A stretch of DNA of 64,000 nt from Babesia bovis T2Bo (GCF_000165395.2 NC_010575.1:62001-126000); one strand, 5' to 3'; positions 23,126 to 36,072 are shown, numbered from the stretch's first letter. The notes: generated from the letters alone by a model not told the origin. Program-made: numbers and translations.

Positions 23126-24472
23126 TTATGATGTAAATTTTACTTTGGAAGGTATATCATTGCCTAAAACAACAGCAGTAAGCACCAATGCTCCATATAT
23201 TACTGAACGCTTGAAAAATGACAAGCATTGTTTCGCATCCTTCAAGTCAACTGCATTGATCTGTCGATTCATCCAAAAGTGTGATAGTGCAATCAAGCCA
23301 TAATACCAGTTCTGAATAGCTATAAATTCTATTTTGGGAACTAACATTTAACCCTGAAGCATAACCTGCGGCCACCAACAATGTTGATATTCCGATAGAA
23401 CACAACTTGCAGTTTTTCTTAGTGTTGTCACCCCTGAACGAATTAACTTGATATGAATGGTACGTACCAGTAAATAGCTAGTGACTTGACTCCGATCTTA
23501 CGATCGTATTTCAAATCCTGGTGAGCATAAACCGTATCATATATCAGTGTCCATAGATTTGATGCGATATATAAAAAAGACGGTGCTAATGTAAATGTTG
23601 GTGCGATTGCAGACCATGCCTACAGCAATAAGACATCATGATGGCTTAACCTACGATATAAACACTAAGGTTAGTAGCCAAACCAAGGAAAAGCGGAGGA
23701 AAATTAGTATACCGTTTCATAAATGGGTATACGCACGAACCAATAGCAGTTAATATCCCAATTCGTATCCTGTAATAAAATGTATAAAATAGTATGTTAA
23801 ACATACGTTCGTATATCGAATTGAAGAAGTACAAGCAGTCCTAATGCTGCATTGGCAGATAATACACATAAAGCTACACCAAAAGTTTAATAATGGTTAT
23901 TGAGATACTGTACCTTCTCTAGTAGACAAGAGTCCCGCAGCCATGGGCCTTGTTTTTGTCCGTTCTACATATTTATCAATATTGCGATCAGCCATATCAT
24001 TAATACAGCACCCTGCATTTCTCCCAAAAAATGCACCTAGACAAAATAATACCATTTTTTTAAGTTCTTCATATCCCCAGGTTGATGAAATCGCCATGAA
24101 GGAACTCCAGAGTGCAGGGAATGCAAAGATTCCAACAGGTGCTAAGTTTTGTAAACGCATAAGATTGCCATAGATAGTTATGGATTCATTAATTGATCGA
24201 CCTCTATCTGCATTGGTAGGTGTACAATCACTCTTAACAGACATTGAACGCAGGGCTACAACAGGTATAACATTTTTTGTCGGTTGAGATGATGAAACTG
24301 TTGAAGGGCACGATCTTCCATACATATATAATGACCATATATGCCGATGATTCCTTGTAGGATTATAAAGGTAAAGAAAACGTCGTTGATGTAGGATGTG
24401 TTGTTCAAAGAAGTTCGACGACAGCGTAGGTAGTAGCCTGCGGGTTAACCCCGGGCTCTTGACGTTATACAT
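23126..24472 (-). CDS. COQ2: 4-hydroxybenzoate polyprenyltransferase (ubiquinone biosynthesis)
   Basis: Multi-exon gene starting at 24472 with a basic leader (MYNVKSPGLTRRLLPTLSS) suited to mitochondrial import. The UbiA-family first aspartate motif reads 'GRNAGCCINDMADRNIDKYV' followed by 'RTKTRPMAAG', as in COQ2. The second motif (DTVYAHQDLKYD..IGVKSLA) is encoded near 23500-23540. Multiple hydrophobic spans lie between and after them, and the protein ends NDIPSKVKFTS at 23126. The enzyme attaches the polyprenyl tail to 4-hydroxybenzoate in the mitochondrial inner membrane, a step needed for ubiquinone. Exon junctions in 23350-23900 are short and were not all fixed. Confidence 0.9.
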
Positions 24473-24636
24473 GACTATGAATCCTATAAACAATCGTATA
24501 AAGAAATGTTAACTAATTAAATAGCCATTATGTGTTAATAGCCACAGTGTGTACTGCATGTCTTACGGATTCATTACATTTCTTACAAAAAATTAAAAAA
24601 TCTTAACACACATCACAATTTAACACATTATAAATA

Positions 24637-26052
24637 TTATGCTTGGGCTTCTTTGGTTTCCGATTTAGTTTTGAGACCGTCTGAACCAATCATGTAAATG
24701 TCTATCTATACTTACTGAGTTCAACATAATATTCCATGGCATCATCATAGGTTTCTTTTAGTTCTTCTGAGTCAAACAGCTTGGCTAATGGAGCTAGCTG
24801 GTTACGAATAGGCATTGGATGCTCCGGTATAGAGTTTATCCATTCTAGGTATTCGTTCTCGTCTTCTACATTCCCTATCGTACGCCCACCCAGGACATTC
24901 ACATAAGTGAAAGATATATTTTCAGTGTTATCTTTTGTTGATCCTTTAGATAAACCAACACCTGCAGATGCTCCGAATAATTCGTTACGTACTTGTGTTG
25001 TAGCACCAGCGTTCACACTGTTCATATTTGTGTTTGTTTTCTTGTTCAGATTTACTTGTGAAATTTTAGTTAGACGGCCACCTGAATCATATGTTAATCA
25101 TTTTATGGCAAATGGAACTGATGTGATCATAAGAAACAGAGTAGACTTCTTTACAGTAACAACAGTTTAGCACGTAGTATGTTAGACTGCTACTATGGAT
25201 ACTTAGGTGGCTTACCAATTTTTATGTTATAGGTGAAATGGGTCCCAAACATCTCAAATAGTTGCATCCACGGTTTGACTTCTTTGCAATCGGGGTATTC
25301 GGGGTTTATTGCATACCTGATGGTGGTACACTCCGTTGCTGCCTTTTTGAAATTAGGTTTTAGCTCCTTTGTAGCATTTTGGAATGATTTTTTGAATGCA
25401 CTGCATACTCTTTTTCCTTGTTTTACTTCCAACTTACTACTTTCCGTTGACGGGCAACGCAGCTTCCAACAGAAAACAGTAATTTCTTTGTATGTGCAGT
25501 GTCCTTTCATTAGAAAGATTGATTGCTGAAGATTCGGCATAACCAGCTGATAGTGCAAACTTTGCTGATTCGTCTACGGTGCCAATCCCAACTTCTGAGT
25601 CAACAGATAACGCCTTTTGGTAATCACTGATGCTTTTGACAATGGAAGTTTCATCTGATCTTTGGCATGCAACTAAAGGTCTAATCCATGCTCCTGGTAT
25701 GTTAGCATATTTAAGATCCTTTTTACCTTTACTCTTGTGATGAGCCAAAGTGAAAGATATTATAGGATTGCGGTATCCCGGGTCTACAAGTGTGCCGTCG
25801 TCAGCCAATGGATTACCGTATAAAATATCATATCCACAACCGAGGTACTCTGAAAAATTATTAGAGCTTTGCAAAATGTAGAATCTTACTACTTACCAAT
25901 TGCAGGTATCCTTCCCTGTGCAATTGTTCGTTTCATTTGGTCTGTCGAATAGTGATTATTTTTGAGGGAGACATACTTTTTATACCATCTTTGGTCATAA
26001 CATAGGGTATAGCAAAGTAAGTTAATAAGAACAGAAAATTTGTATGCGCCAT
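24637..26052 (-). CDS. MACPF-domain protein without C-terminal beta domain (copy B)
   Basis: Starts at 26052 with a signal peptide (MAHTNFLFLLTYFAIPYVM). An intron of about 44 bases follows, then 'EYLGCGYDILYGNPLADD', the usual MACPF opening, with 'DPGYRNPI'. The signature helix reads W..LFEMFGTHFTYNIKIG at about 25215-25265, so the usual YGTH tyrosine is phenylalanine. After the linker strands the gene ends through a last 35-base intron into a short Lys/Glu tail (KTKSETKEAQA) at 24637. The cysteine-rich C-terminal domain present in copies A and C is absent, and the gap to the next gene is too small to hold it. Secretion and membrane action are inferred from the family. It is the distal member of three same-strand MACPF genes. 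Confidence 0.85.
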
Positions 26053-26449
26053 CTTATTATACGTGAATCGATCATTATGTGATATCCACAGATGCATAAT
26101 GCAACGTCTTAAGTTGATAAATGAGTCTATTGTTATGTTTGTAATCCCATTCGTATCAATAAGATTAGACAACTTATTATCTCACAAAATAGTTATTAGC
26201 GGACACAAAAAATGTACGCTGCGCTCATAGTATCACTATCCGGTGATCCATTGCATCCAGTCGAAAACTTGGGGCATGTCACGATTCTAACTCTTATTCC
26301 TTTATCAATTATTCGTAAAGCAAATCCTGTGCTTTTTGTGAACAAAAATTAGCACCTACCATTTGCCATTTTGAACCCCGGGTCGCATTCCAATGTCTTA
26401 CCTGATCTGATTATGCGTGATTTGGTGTCAAATAGCTATAAGATGATGA
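26053..26449. other. intergenic between MACPF copies B and C
   Basis: 397 AT-rich bases with no coding sequence I can support. It must contain the promoter of copy B. It includes a few MACPF-like flanking residues only by chance; no decayed gene remnant was identified. Confidence 0.45.
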
Positions 26450-28654
26450 TCAATTGCATGTTAAACCTACATTCAAGCCACGAGTGTTTTTTGGGAAACA
26501 TGAAGCCCAAATAAGACCATGGGGTCCTAAATGGGCATATCCACAAGTAGATCCACCTGAAGATATGTCCTTATTATGAACCATAACCGACCTTTTGGGC
26601 ATGAAACAATCGCAAAGGGATTGGTAAACTGAATAATGGCTCCAAATCCGACAACCATATTGTTGGGGCATTGCACCTCATTCTGTAAACAGTAAATAAT
26701 TCATATATTGTACCAATTACGCATGGATTATTTGTGGTGTTACTTACATATCTGTCTAATATTGATGTCCCCTTTGTGACTTTTTGTACGATATCATAGT
26801 TTGGTGATTCACCACAAAGAGCAATTACTATGGTTGATTTTACATCCTTGTTTAAGTCTAATATGCAGGAATTCCTTTTGTATAATATTAGCAAATATGC
26901 TGAAACTAACAATCCAGAGTGGCATGTCCTCAATCCCAGTATTTGCTTTTTTTCATTTAAATTGACCCCAAAACCGACGACAATTTTAGAGTTTCCAGAA
27001 CATATATCTTGGTTAACCCGAGGATTGCCATCAACTGCTACCATGGTTAACTCCTTCAGCTGCAGTAAATATATATCAACCAAATACATATAGGGGCGTA
27101 TAGTCAATTTAAGAACTTACTAAATGACTTATTGGGCTTTCTATGGTTTCTGTTGACACTTTTTCCTTTATATCTATCCCTTTGAGCTTTGTATAATATT
27201 CGATGGCTTTTGCATAAAGGTTTTTCGCTTGATTTTCCATCATTATTTCAGATAGTGGTTGATATTCAACATCAATAGGCACAGGGTTGAGAGCAACGTC
27301 TCTTACCCAATCTTCGAACACATCAGGAGCCATTGATTCATTATGAGGTTCAGGCCCAACTGTATACTGAACAAGATCATGTTCTTTTCCTTCGCTGGAG
27401 ACCTTAGAGCTACTTGATTTGGTTTTTTTTGATTTTTTCTTAACTAGATGAAACCACGAAGAAGATTTTTTAATTGTTGTTTTTTGTTTGGATGCATCCC
27501 TTTTGGATTCCCTATTTGATACATTGCTAAACCTTCTGAATATACCACCTGCAACTCTATGTTAAGCTGTTTTATTACTATTTGTGTGGAAGGACCATCA
27601 AGATATCAATGTTCTACGATGAAACCTCAATGTTTATCTAACACGTTCGATACTACCACTATTATTTTGCTTACCCATTGAAATTCTTCGCGTAACATGG
27701 GTGCCATAATCAGCAAAGAAACGCATCCATGAAGATATACAACCAGAGCAGCTTTCATCGTCCATGTTTTCCACATACTTTTCAGTAGGGCAGTCTGCAA
27801 CCTTGAAATCACCTTGGCATTCTTTTACTAAGTTTTTGACAATATTGTCGAAGTTATCCATGTTAACTCTGCCAAACAACTGAGAGGTTTAAAATGGAAC
27901 GAAAATACAAAACATGAACAAAGTAACCCAGTTTCAAAATTCCCCCAACATTTATGGGTACTGGATAACAGATGACGTTTGATAGATTTAACATTATGCA
28001 TCTTTACCTAGGGTTATTGTAGATGATTCCTGCACTGTATACGGTACAGCGATACTTCCTAACAAGTACATTTCGAGATTTCTTTAGCTTGTTATAAATA
28101 TCATCCCTCGTATTAACTGTTTTGTGATTGGATTTGAATATTCCTGAACCCCCTTCACTTTTGCTTGAGAGCATAATTGTTTTTAATTTTTGTTTCGTAT
28201 CTACTACTGTACGCTGCAATCATTGGGAAATAAAACGTTTTATTCTTACCTCATATGAAACATCACAAACAAATTCGTTTGATAGCCATATGCCCATCTT
28301 GTCATAGCTATCATTGTCTTTATTAACTCCTAAAGTGTAATTATCTAAGACAGGTGCCCTGTAATTTTTAAGACTGAATCCGGTAGATTCATCAGTCCCA
28401 CTTTGGTTATACATATCATATCCACATCCAATATATTCTGCGTTTTCATATCACGCCAAATATATGTTACCTATGTTGTTTGCTGTTAAGCTATTATTTT
28501 GAAATATGATTTTCTGTCTTTCCAAAGACACAGGTAATTCTGGTTGACTGGATATATTTGGTTCCCCCTGAAAACAACCATGCACCACTATGAGAGTGTT
28601 TGCCACAATGAAAAAAAACCATTTATAAATCATATTATTTGGGATTTTAGACAT
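26450..28654 (-). CDS. perforin-like protein with MACPF and C-terminal beta domains (copy C)
   Basis: Starts at 28654 with a signal peptide (MSKIPNNMIYKWFFFIVANT). MACPF opening 'EYIGCGYDMY' follows, then the signature W..FF.DYGTHVTRRISMG near 27670-27720. A second half (MAPDVFEDWVRDVALNPVPI) leads to a cysteine-rich C-terminal domain with 'ICSGNSKIVVGFGVN' and 'CPNNMVVGFGAII', and ends CGYAHLGPHGL...LTCN at 26450. The last exon depends on a 35-base intron near 26540-26575 that restores frame. In the stretch after the signature, where the second membrane-inserting helices normally lie, there is instead a segment very rich in Lys and Ser (about 27400-27530). It is the middle copy of the tandem set. 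Confidence 0.87.
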
Positions 28655-29112
28655 CTATAGGATATCATACATGCATAAACTCTACAATTGTAAGAGTGCC
28701 AATATGAATCATTCGAAACATAAATCAACATGAGTTCCCATAAAATCAATCTATCATGAAATTAATGAAAGTGATATAATCGTAAAAAACAAACCTTAAC
28801 CGATGCTTAAAAGAATTTTGAAAATATATTAACCCTATAAAGAAACATTGCTGTAAAGTACAAAGGTTTATTATGGAAAGTAATGATGATACCTGTTACA
28901 TTTTGCTCATTACCTTCGACATAAAACAACTGATGCATTTTTATAGTTAACAGTGTGAATAAAATTTTTTATTCATTGTCTTTTAACAATTTATAACGTC
29001 AAGAGTGTAATATTCGATTATATAGCTTTGTGAGAATAGTGCATTTAAAGCAAGTTAGTCTACATTATATGTTTTATTTTATTGCTGCTGATGATAATGC
29101 CACAGTTCGGAT
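28655..29112. other. intergenic between MACPF copies C and D
   Basis: 458 bases, strongly AT-rich, holding the promoter side of copy C and the 3' flank of copy D. No coding frame or RNA gene is supported. Confidence 0.5.
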
Positions 29113-30578
29113 CTATGACCCACTATAAGATTTCAGAGCGAACCAATAGTGTCTTCTTATACCTATTGGCATAAATTGTGACATCGGTGTAAGTTCAACG
29201 TTAATAGGCATCGAATTCTCCTTGATGCTATCTACCCAATCCCGAAAACCTTCTGGAGTGTCCACAGGAATAAATGTATCACCTCCCATGATAAAGAACT
29301 TTCCGTTTTTCTTTTTCACCTTTTCCTTTTGTTGCTTTTCATTCGTATTATTTAAATTGAAAGATCCACTTAATACGCCTACATTAACTGATATGTTATG
29401 TTTTTTGTCATTAGACTCTGCATTTTCATTTGCCGTATTTTCCATTTCATCCATTTGTAAAATCTTTCCGCCCATTGTAATGCGAGATATAACATGTGTA
29501 CCATAGTTCATGAAAAACTTCTTCCATAGTTCACAATAATTTTTACATTCAGCATCTGAAAGATATTTTTCTTGTGTATCACATTTTTCTTTGTCAGGGT
29601 AAGATTCGATTTCTTTTGTCGCATTTTCAAATGCCCTTGTAACATTCCTATATATAAATCATTATACAAAGTTCCATTTACCATTTTGAAGACAATATCA
29701 TACCTGTAGTAAACATCGCACAATTTGATTTTAATGCAAACATATGCTTTTTAACAATATCTTCCATTCCAGCGATTTCTTTATTTTGCATTACATAATT
29801 AACTCCAAAATTGGCAATGCCAAGAAATGACTCTACATCTTCTGAAAGTATAGATACCAATGTTTCCTTATTTTTAATCATACGTTTTTCATGTCCTCTA
29901 TGACAGGATGGTTCTTGTCTTATCCAAACACCTATAGGCATAGGGTTTATCTTTGAGCGGTTTCTACATGGCCACTGAAAATTAACTACAGGCTGAGTAT
30001 ATCCACTATCTAGAAAGCTTTCTTCATCACCAAAAGGCATAGATTTGGTGCTATCATAGCCACAACCAAGGTATTCTATAAAATATTAAATGTTTACGTA
30101 GATTTTACCTAGACCTTTAACGCTTTGGACTGGGGTCTCTATGTTGAGTATTTCACATGTTTCAGCTTCATCGGCTGCACATTATTTGTCATTGGTCTCA
30201 AAATAGTTCATGTTTGTAAGTATGATACTAACCCAGATTTTCATTTTCTTCAATACCATTGGCGCTCGATGGTAACAACTCCTTTTTCATTCCATCACCT
30301 CCCTCATTTGTTGGACCCTTCGGAAGAGTTCCAGATTGTTTATTAAGCGTGCCTTTATTGCTGATATAAAATTGTTCATTAATGTAACTATGAATATACC
30401 TGGATGTATCACGATTTACGATCTGTTTAGGACTATCATTAGGCTTACTCTCAATGGGATGTTCATTTTGTTCATTCAAAACGCCATCGTTCTTTAATCC
30501 CGTTTTTAACGTAATACTACCAACATATTCAACAATGCTTTTAACAATGAAAAGCAAGAAAACACATGATAATCTCAT
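29113..30578 (-). CDS. MACPF-domain protein without C-terminal beta domain (copy D)
   Basis: Starts at 30578 with a signal peptide (MRLSCVFLLFIVKSIVEYVG). A polar linker of nearly 100 residues rich in Asn, Lys, Ser and Glu, not seen in the other copies, precedes the MACPF opening 'EYLGCGYD', which then reads 'FLDSGYTQPVV' where copy B has DPGYRNPI. The signature is W..FF..YGTHVISRITMG, with the helix-forming segment and 'SIKENSMPINVELTPMSQF' after it. The protein stops at residues ALKSYSGS, with no cysteine-rich C-terminal domain. Three exons are evident: about 30240-30578, about 29700-30080 and the last to 29113. It faces a 2-kb gene-free stretch, so its promoter is roomy. Confidence 0.85.
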
Positions 30579-32637
30579 CTTTTTTTCATCTGTCTTATAG
30601 GCTGTGAGATGTGTTAGAATTTAATGTGCATTAAAATGCTATCTGATCTGAACCGCGATCCACTGAATCGAGTGACATTCTGGATATAAAACAAGGTTAT
30701 ATTCACAGGTATATAACGCAAACGGTTTAACGATTTATTAAAAAGAAATATATGTAACAGTAAAATCTAACGTCATTTGCGCAGTAGACATTTCATGATA
30801 TAATACGCCATAATACACACATCTCCTTTGATACAGCATTGACCTTAGCTAACACTACGTAATTTACCGAGGAAGAAACATGAATACTAAATAGGCATAA
30901 TCATTTTTTCCATCGTGAAATAATGAATAAAAACACGTAATACCATGAAAAATAATCTATTTTTACGCATTACGCATTGTCTAACTATGTGATCAAATGT
31001 GACAAGAATTTTTTCCCTATGAACGCAATGTTTGTATATACAGGTTCCACTTAGAAATGACACTGTTAATTTCAATAAATTATTTGAGTTGTGAGCAAAT
31101 TTGCAACAATATAATGTATTTAAATAGAGTATTTGAAGGCGTTGAATATGATTGTGCTGTCTTATAGTCGTACTCAAACGGCTAGTCATCTACGCTCATT
31201 GGCTAAACCATTCAATATTATTAACTCATGTGCTGTTATATTGGCGTACGCATAAAATAATGAGTGTTTACATAACTCTTAACCTCATTTTACGATGTGT
31301 ATGCAGTTACAATCAGATTCGATTGCGCGCGCTGAGCCTACATGTGGTGTTGCGATATATTACTCTGTCAACACCCATTCTCGTATTAAAAAGTATATTA
31401 ACATTGGCATAAGCAAGTTATATATCTGTACAATTTATGGATGTGTGCTTTTTGTGCCTGCCGTATTGTTATCTGAGCACGTTCTACATGGCATAAAAAC
31501 GCCTTTTTATAGAATTGGTTCTACATTTTATACACGGAAACTATAAATATTCATTTATATTGCAATTAAATATAGAATCCGTGCATATAGTACCATTTAG
31601 TGGACATTCTCGTTTTGGCTATCATGGCATACACATCTGTAAGATGTGTAATGTTTAATTTGCGATTTTGATCCTTCCATATGATTGCCAATGTAAGTTG
31701 TATATTTACTTATTATTATGATCGATTTTTTACAATTCCATAACGCGAATCGCTGATCAGCTCTGTATGGATTAAAGATAAAGACATGTGTAAGCTGTTT
31801 TATCCTCTTAAAGGTTAAAAAGGTATGTTCATACACCCACATATGTTTAAACAAAGCTTATATCCATTTATGTTACCATCCTTCCACTATTTTATATTTA
31901 GAAATAGTGTAATAGTTGCCATGTAGAGGATATATCTATTTTTATGAATAAATCGCCTTTCTTCAACACTAACAAACCAAATATAACCTTTTATAGGTGG
32001 ACGTATTCATACAATTAAAATAGAAGCATTTAAATACATCACTGACTTTACAACATTCCTGGTAAGTGTAATCGTATAAACTTCCTTATTATAATATAAA
32101 AACAGCCTCCATTTTAGTCATATTTTATCTGCATTGTTACAATAATGAACAACATAATATATCCCTATGAATCCTAAACACATGTTCCATTTGAAGACAT
32201 TTCCCCGGATACTCCTCATCAAATGATTCCCATTTAGTGGTTTAAATGCTCATTGTTGCTTCTTTATGAACCATTGATCTGTTTAAAATCCATTAGTTCC
32301 CTAATCATGTTTTGTCAAACAAAACCAATATGTTGTCTATTTGTTGCAGAATCAAGGCCAACAAATCTCTATAGATAAGAATAGGAACAAGTGCTGCGTG
32401 TAAAGACCTATTGTTTGGAAATCAGATGATAATGTTAGTCACCCAATGAATTCTTCGATCTCATAATGTTCCTCCATTTGGTAGGTGAAAGGGTTCGCTG
32501 ATTTAATCGTTGACAGACATCCTTCGCAAGAAGCAGACTTATGAAGAATGAAATAGCTTTTACGAAATATAGGTGGCGACTTGGTTTGGATAGGATCATA
32601 TTTTAACTCATAGAATTGAGATTTTCACTTGTTAACT
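30579..32637. other. 2-kb gene-poor divergent region
   Basis: The longest non-coding stretch in the window, between copy D (minus) and the LOTUS gene (plus). It is strongly AT-rich. Frames of 85-100 codons at 30887-31189, 31152-31412, 31295-31546 and 31597-31854 overlap each other, lack motifs and have hydrophobic or basic compositions expected from AT-rich DNA, so none is called. No tRNA, rRNA or array of repeats was seen by eye. It may hold long 5' leaders or a non-coding RNA, which the sequence alone does not show. Confidence 0.5.
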
Positions 32638-34453
32638 ATGCACCGGAAAGATTGTCATCACGGTCTGCCTAAAGACCACAAATCGACCTCCGAGAATTTC
32701 TACACTTGGCTAGAAAAATATAATCAAAGCTTTAATAATGATCATTTGAAGAGTGTATATACCTCAAAGAAAGCCCAGGAAGAATGGAAACCAAGAACGC
32801 GAGAAGAGCATAACAGAAATAAAAATATTGCAGATAGCTCCTTCAGCAACCAGCGAATAGAAACCGCATTGAAAATATCACCCCAACCATACAACATTAA
32901 GGGCGAATACAGGCAAAATAACCGCCAGCATTCCAGAGATAAGGTTAACAGTGATACAAACAGGGGATTTGATTACCGTTTCCACGAGCGTGATGCCACC
33001 CGATTAAATAATACCTGTAGCTCAAATGTGACAATGGAGCGCCGTGGCGGTCTTACCTGGATACGAGGCTCCAATGGAGTATTAATACCTTATATCGAGA
33101 ATACATGGTTACAACAGATGATAACCAAACTAGTTTCCGATTCAGAGTCACTGTGGCAATTTATGAACACTTTGAAGACAACACTGATGGAATCCGTTTT
33201 GTTTCTCTATAGCGAAGGTATAAAACCTTATTTGGGGGATGTTGCAAATCAGATGAAGCGTTCCATTGCAGACAATTTTTGGAGTGCCTCTGAGGTTGCG
33301 TTTGTATCTCTTCATTGTCAAGACACTGTAGATCTTAGGACAGAGCTTCGTGTTAAAGGAGAGATGGGTTGGGTTGTTTACCTTCGCGAAAAACCTCCAG
33401 GCTTTTTAGGTTTCGTTGACACTCACAGTACAGTGGATCCGTATTCCAACTATCATTGGCGTGCCCTGAACAATTTTGCAGTGGATATCATGAGAGCTTG
33501 CAAAGCGCCTGTTAAGAATGGTAAGTAGTTATCTCCTATATATGTTTCGTGATGACTCATGTATGCACTTTGACGTAGTAGTTACTTGTATAAAAATCGA
33601 ATGACTAACCAGTACATCAGATAATGAAGCCAGCGAAGGCCTGGTATCATTCACGGGAGGTCGCTATGCTTTTGCGGAGCGTTTGCGCGAGGAGGTACAT
33701 GCTTTCCGATCAATGCGTTTGGGAGAGGTTGTTCATCTTGTACAGTTGGCTATATACACTGGTGTGTTTGTGTATGCTCAAAGAATACTTCTTCCGGTGA
33801 CTGCATGTGAAAAGACAGCCGAAGAAATGTTTCCCAGGATGAAAAAAGCAAGGCACCCTATTTGCTCCTCTCTGGATGAGGTACGCAGAATAATTTCCTT
33901 GTTAGTGGACAACCGTAAACATGGTCTTGTTTTAGCTCAGCTTAAACAACAGTTTTTGATGCAGTTTAATAAAGAGCTCAATCCAATAACGTTTGGCTTC
34001 CGTAAATTGCAGAATCTTCTTCTTTCTAATCATTTCAACAACCAGTATCAGTTATTCGTTCCCATAGACAGTCCTCATCGAACCCATATTCAACACCGTA
34101 GGTATACTATACCTCTTGGATGCCGTGCATTCCAACAATCTAAAATTGTTTTTGATCCGAATAAATTCTGGTCACCACTGGATGAATGGTATGATGAACC
34201 TTTCGAATCACTAAATGATCTTCCCGCTAACATTCAAGCTGCCCTTGAAGATGTTTTGGCTGACGAAGATGAGTATTGTACAAAATCACCTTCATCCAAG
34301 CCTACTATGTCGGCAAGAAGTACTACATACGAGTCTGAAATAGGCACCGCCCGATCTGCATTATCAACCGAACTTAGCGAGAACTACGTTGAACCCAAAT
34401 TCAGTTTGAGAGATTACTGTAGCTTTGATCTCATGGATGATCATATTCGTTAA
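32638..34453 (+). CDS. OST-HTH/LOTUS-domain RNA-binding protein
   Basis: Two exons (32638-33520 and 33621-34453) in phase give 571 residues; the start is the first ATG (MHRKDCHHG). The N-terminal 130 residues are polar and probably disordered. A conserved middle region follows (GGLTWIRGSNGVLIPYIE onward), as in the apicomplexan OST-HTH-associated domain. A LOTUS winged-helix lies at about residues 377-450 (DEVRRIISLLVDNRKHGL, then FGFRKLQNLLLS). The C-terminus is acidic and Ser/Thr-rich. LOTUS domains bind RNA, including G-quadruplexes, or DEAD-box helicases, and related Plasmodium proteins act in sexual development. The exact ortholog here is not certain. Confidence 0.8.
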
Positions 34454-34639
34454 ATCTTTAATGGCTGTTGAACACTATAAGCTTATAGTCTTCTCAATAC
34501 ACTATATTTGTATGTATCAGATGCCAGTTGGACATACACCTTCGCCGACGAATATAGGTCTTCAAACTATTTTGCCAATTTTCCAAATATCATCTTACAA
34601 CAACTATTTAACATATCATTTTAAATTATCCACAATAAT

Positions 34640-36072
34640 TTATATCAATGGTTCATCATCTCTATCAATAACTCTATTAGCAAGCTGTCTAGCAAATGTT
34701 TCTACTAGTCCTCGCACAGAACGAATTAAACTGGCTATACCCAATCCATATTTTGCACTCGTTGGGATAACGGTAGTATTTAAATCGATAGTTTTTAGAT
34801 AGTTGCAAAATTTATCCACATTTTTTGCAGCAGCAGCGGGATTAACATCCATCTTAGTTACCACAATAACGAACGGTTTTTCCGATAACCCTGATCCATG
34901 GACATGTATCTGTTCTCTGCATGGAGTTGAAAGACATGATAAAATTATTACCTCAGCGATGCAAAGTTTTCCTCAATGGAACTACATGTAGCATTGCATA
35001 CATCGATCACATACAACAACGCCTTGGTACGTTCGATATGTCTAAAAAAATCCTGTGTAAATCTACATGTGACTATGCCAGGAAGATCGGCGACACTAAT
35101 GCTTTTCCCTGAGCATTAAATGTCCACACATGAAATAATGCAATTACCATCCGTGAACATGATATATCCAATGCATGGTGCTATTGTCGTAAAGGGGTAG
35201 GCAGCGATTTTCGAGTTGGCTCTTGTCATCTAAATATTTTAAGTAATAAAAAACTCGCAGGCTTTTTATAGATACTATAGGTAAAATATACGAAATAACC
35301 TGGTATAATTCCCTTAACTTACAGCGGAAAGAAGAGTAGATTTACCCACATTAGGGAGACCGACTAAACCGATATCTGCGATTGATTTCAGTTCGATTTC
35401 GTAATACCCTTCATCAGCTTCACCTCCGTATTCAGCATGATATGGAGTTCTACATAGGGTTATTGCCAATAACTGTTGCCTAACCTCATAGTGTTACCAC
35501 GACCTCCACATCCACCTCTTGCAAGGAGTATGGGACTATGTGACTGAGTCGACATATATAAACAACAACAACAACGTACGGCATCATTGATATCTGCGAT
35601 TAAACTTCGTTTCCATGACCAACAAAGCTGTCGCCAGCATTTGTCAGAGTCGTGTAGAAATGAGGGTTCCAACTTATATACAAGTGTTCCAAGCGGCATT
35701 TTTAATTTTACATCATTTCCAGGTCTTCCAGATGCATATCTATTTCCGATAGTACCATCTGGAGCCTTAACAGCACCAGGTATGTGTCGTAGATCTACCC
35801 TATGATCATGCTTATCCATGGGTATTGCATATACATTTCCACCCTTACCACCCGCGCCTCCCGCTGGTAACCCCGGTCCAGAAAGTCTATGTGGCCCATG
35901 TTTGCTGAACACAACTGCGCCGTCTCCACCTTTTCCTCCAATACACTATAAACATATAACTCCTGGAAGTTTGTTCACTTACCTTTACAAGCTTTAAATC
36001 GACGATTGGCCTTGTGATTATACGTTCTTCACGACACGATGTTGGTAAAATAACTTTAGCGATTTGGCTCAT
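34640..36072 (-). CDS. Obg/CgtA-type GTPase, probably organellar
   Basis: Multi-exon gene starting at 36072 ([20 protein letters not shown]); the first intron is about 37 bases. The glycine-rich Obg domain follows: [15 protein letters not shown] and '[17 protein letters not shown]', with 'MPLGTLVYK' and 'GGCGGRGN' further on. GTPase motifs are G1 GLPNVGKST (near 35355), G3 DLPG (near 35080) and G4 TKMD (near 34855). The protein ends at DRDDEPLI. Obg proteins assist large-subunit ribosome assembly; eukaryotic copies usually work in mitochondria or plastids. The N-terminal leader is basic enough for mitochondria, but I cannot decide between organelles. It is convergent with the LOTUS gene, 186 bases apart. 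Confidence 0.88.

Noticed and set aside
31152..31854. Several frames of 83-86 codons in the 2-kb gap
   Set aside because: They overlap on both strands, are rich in residues from AT-rich codons and show no domain or convincing splice partners.
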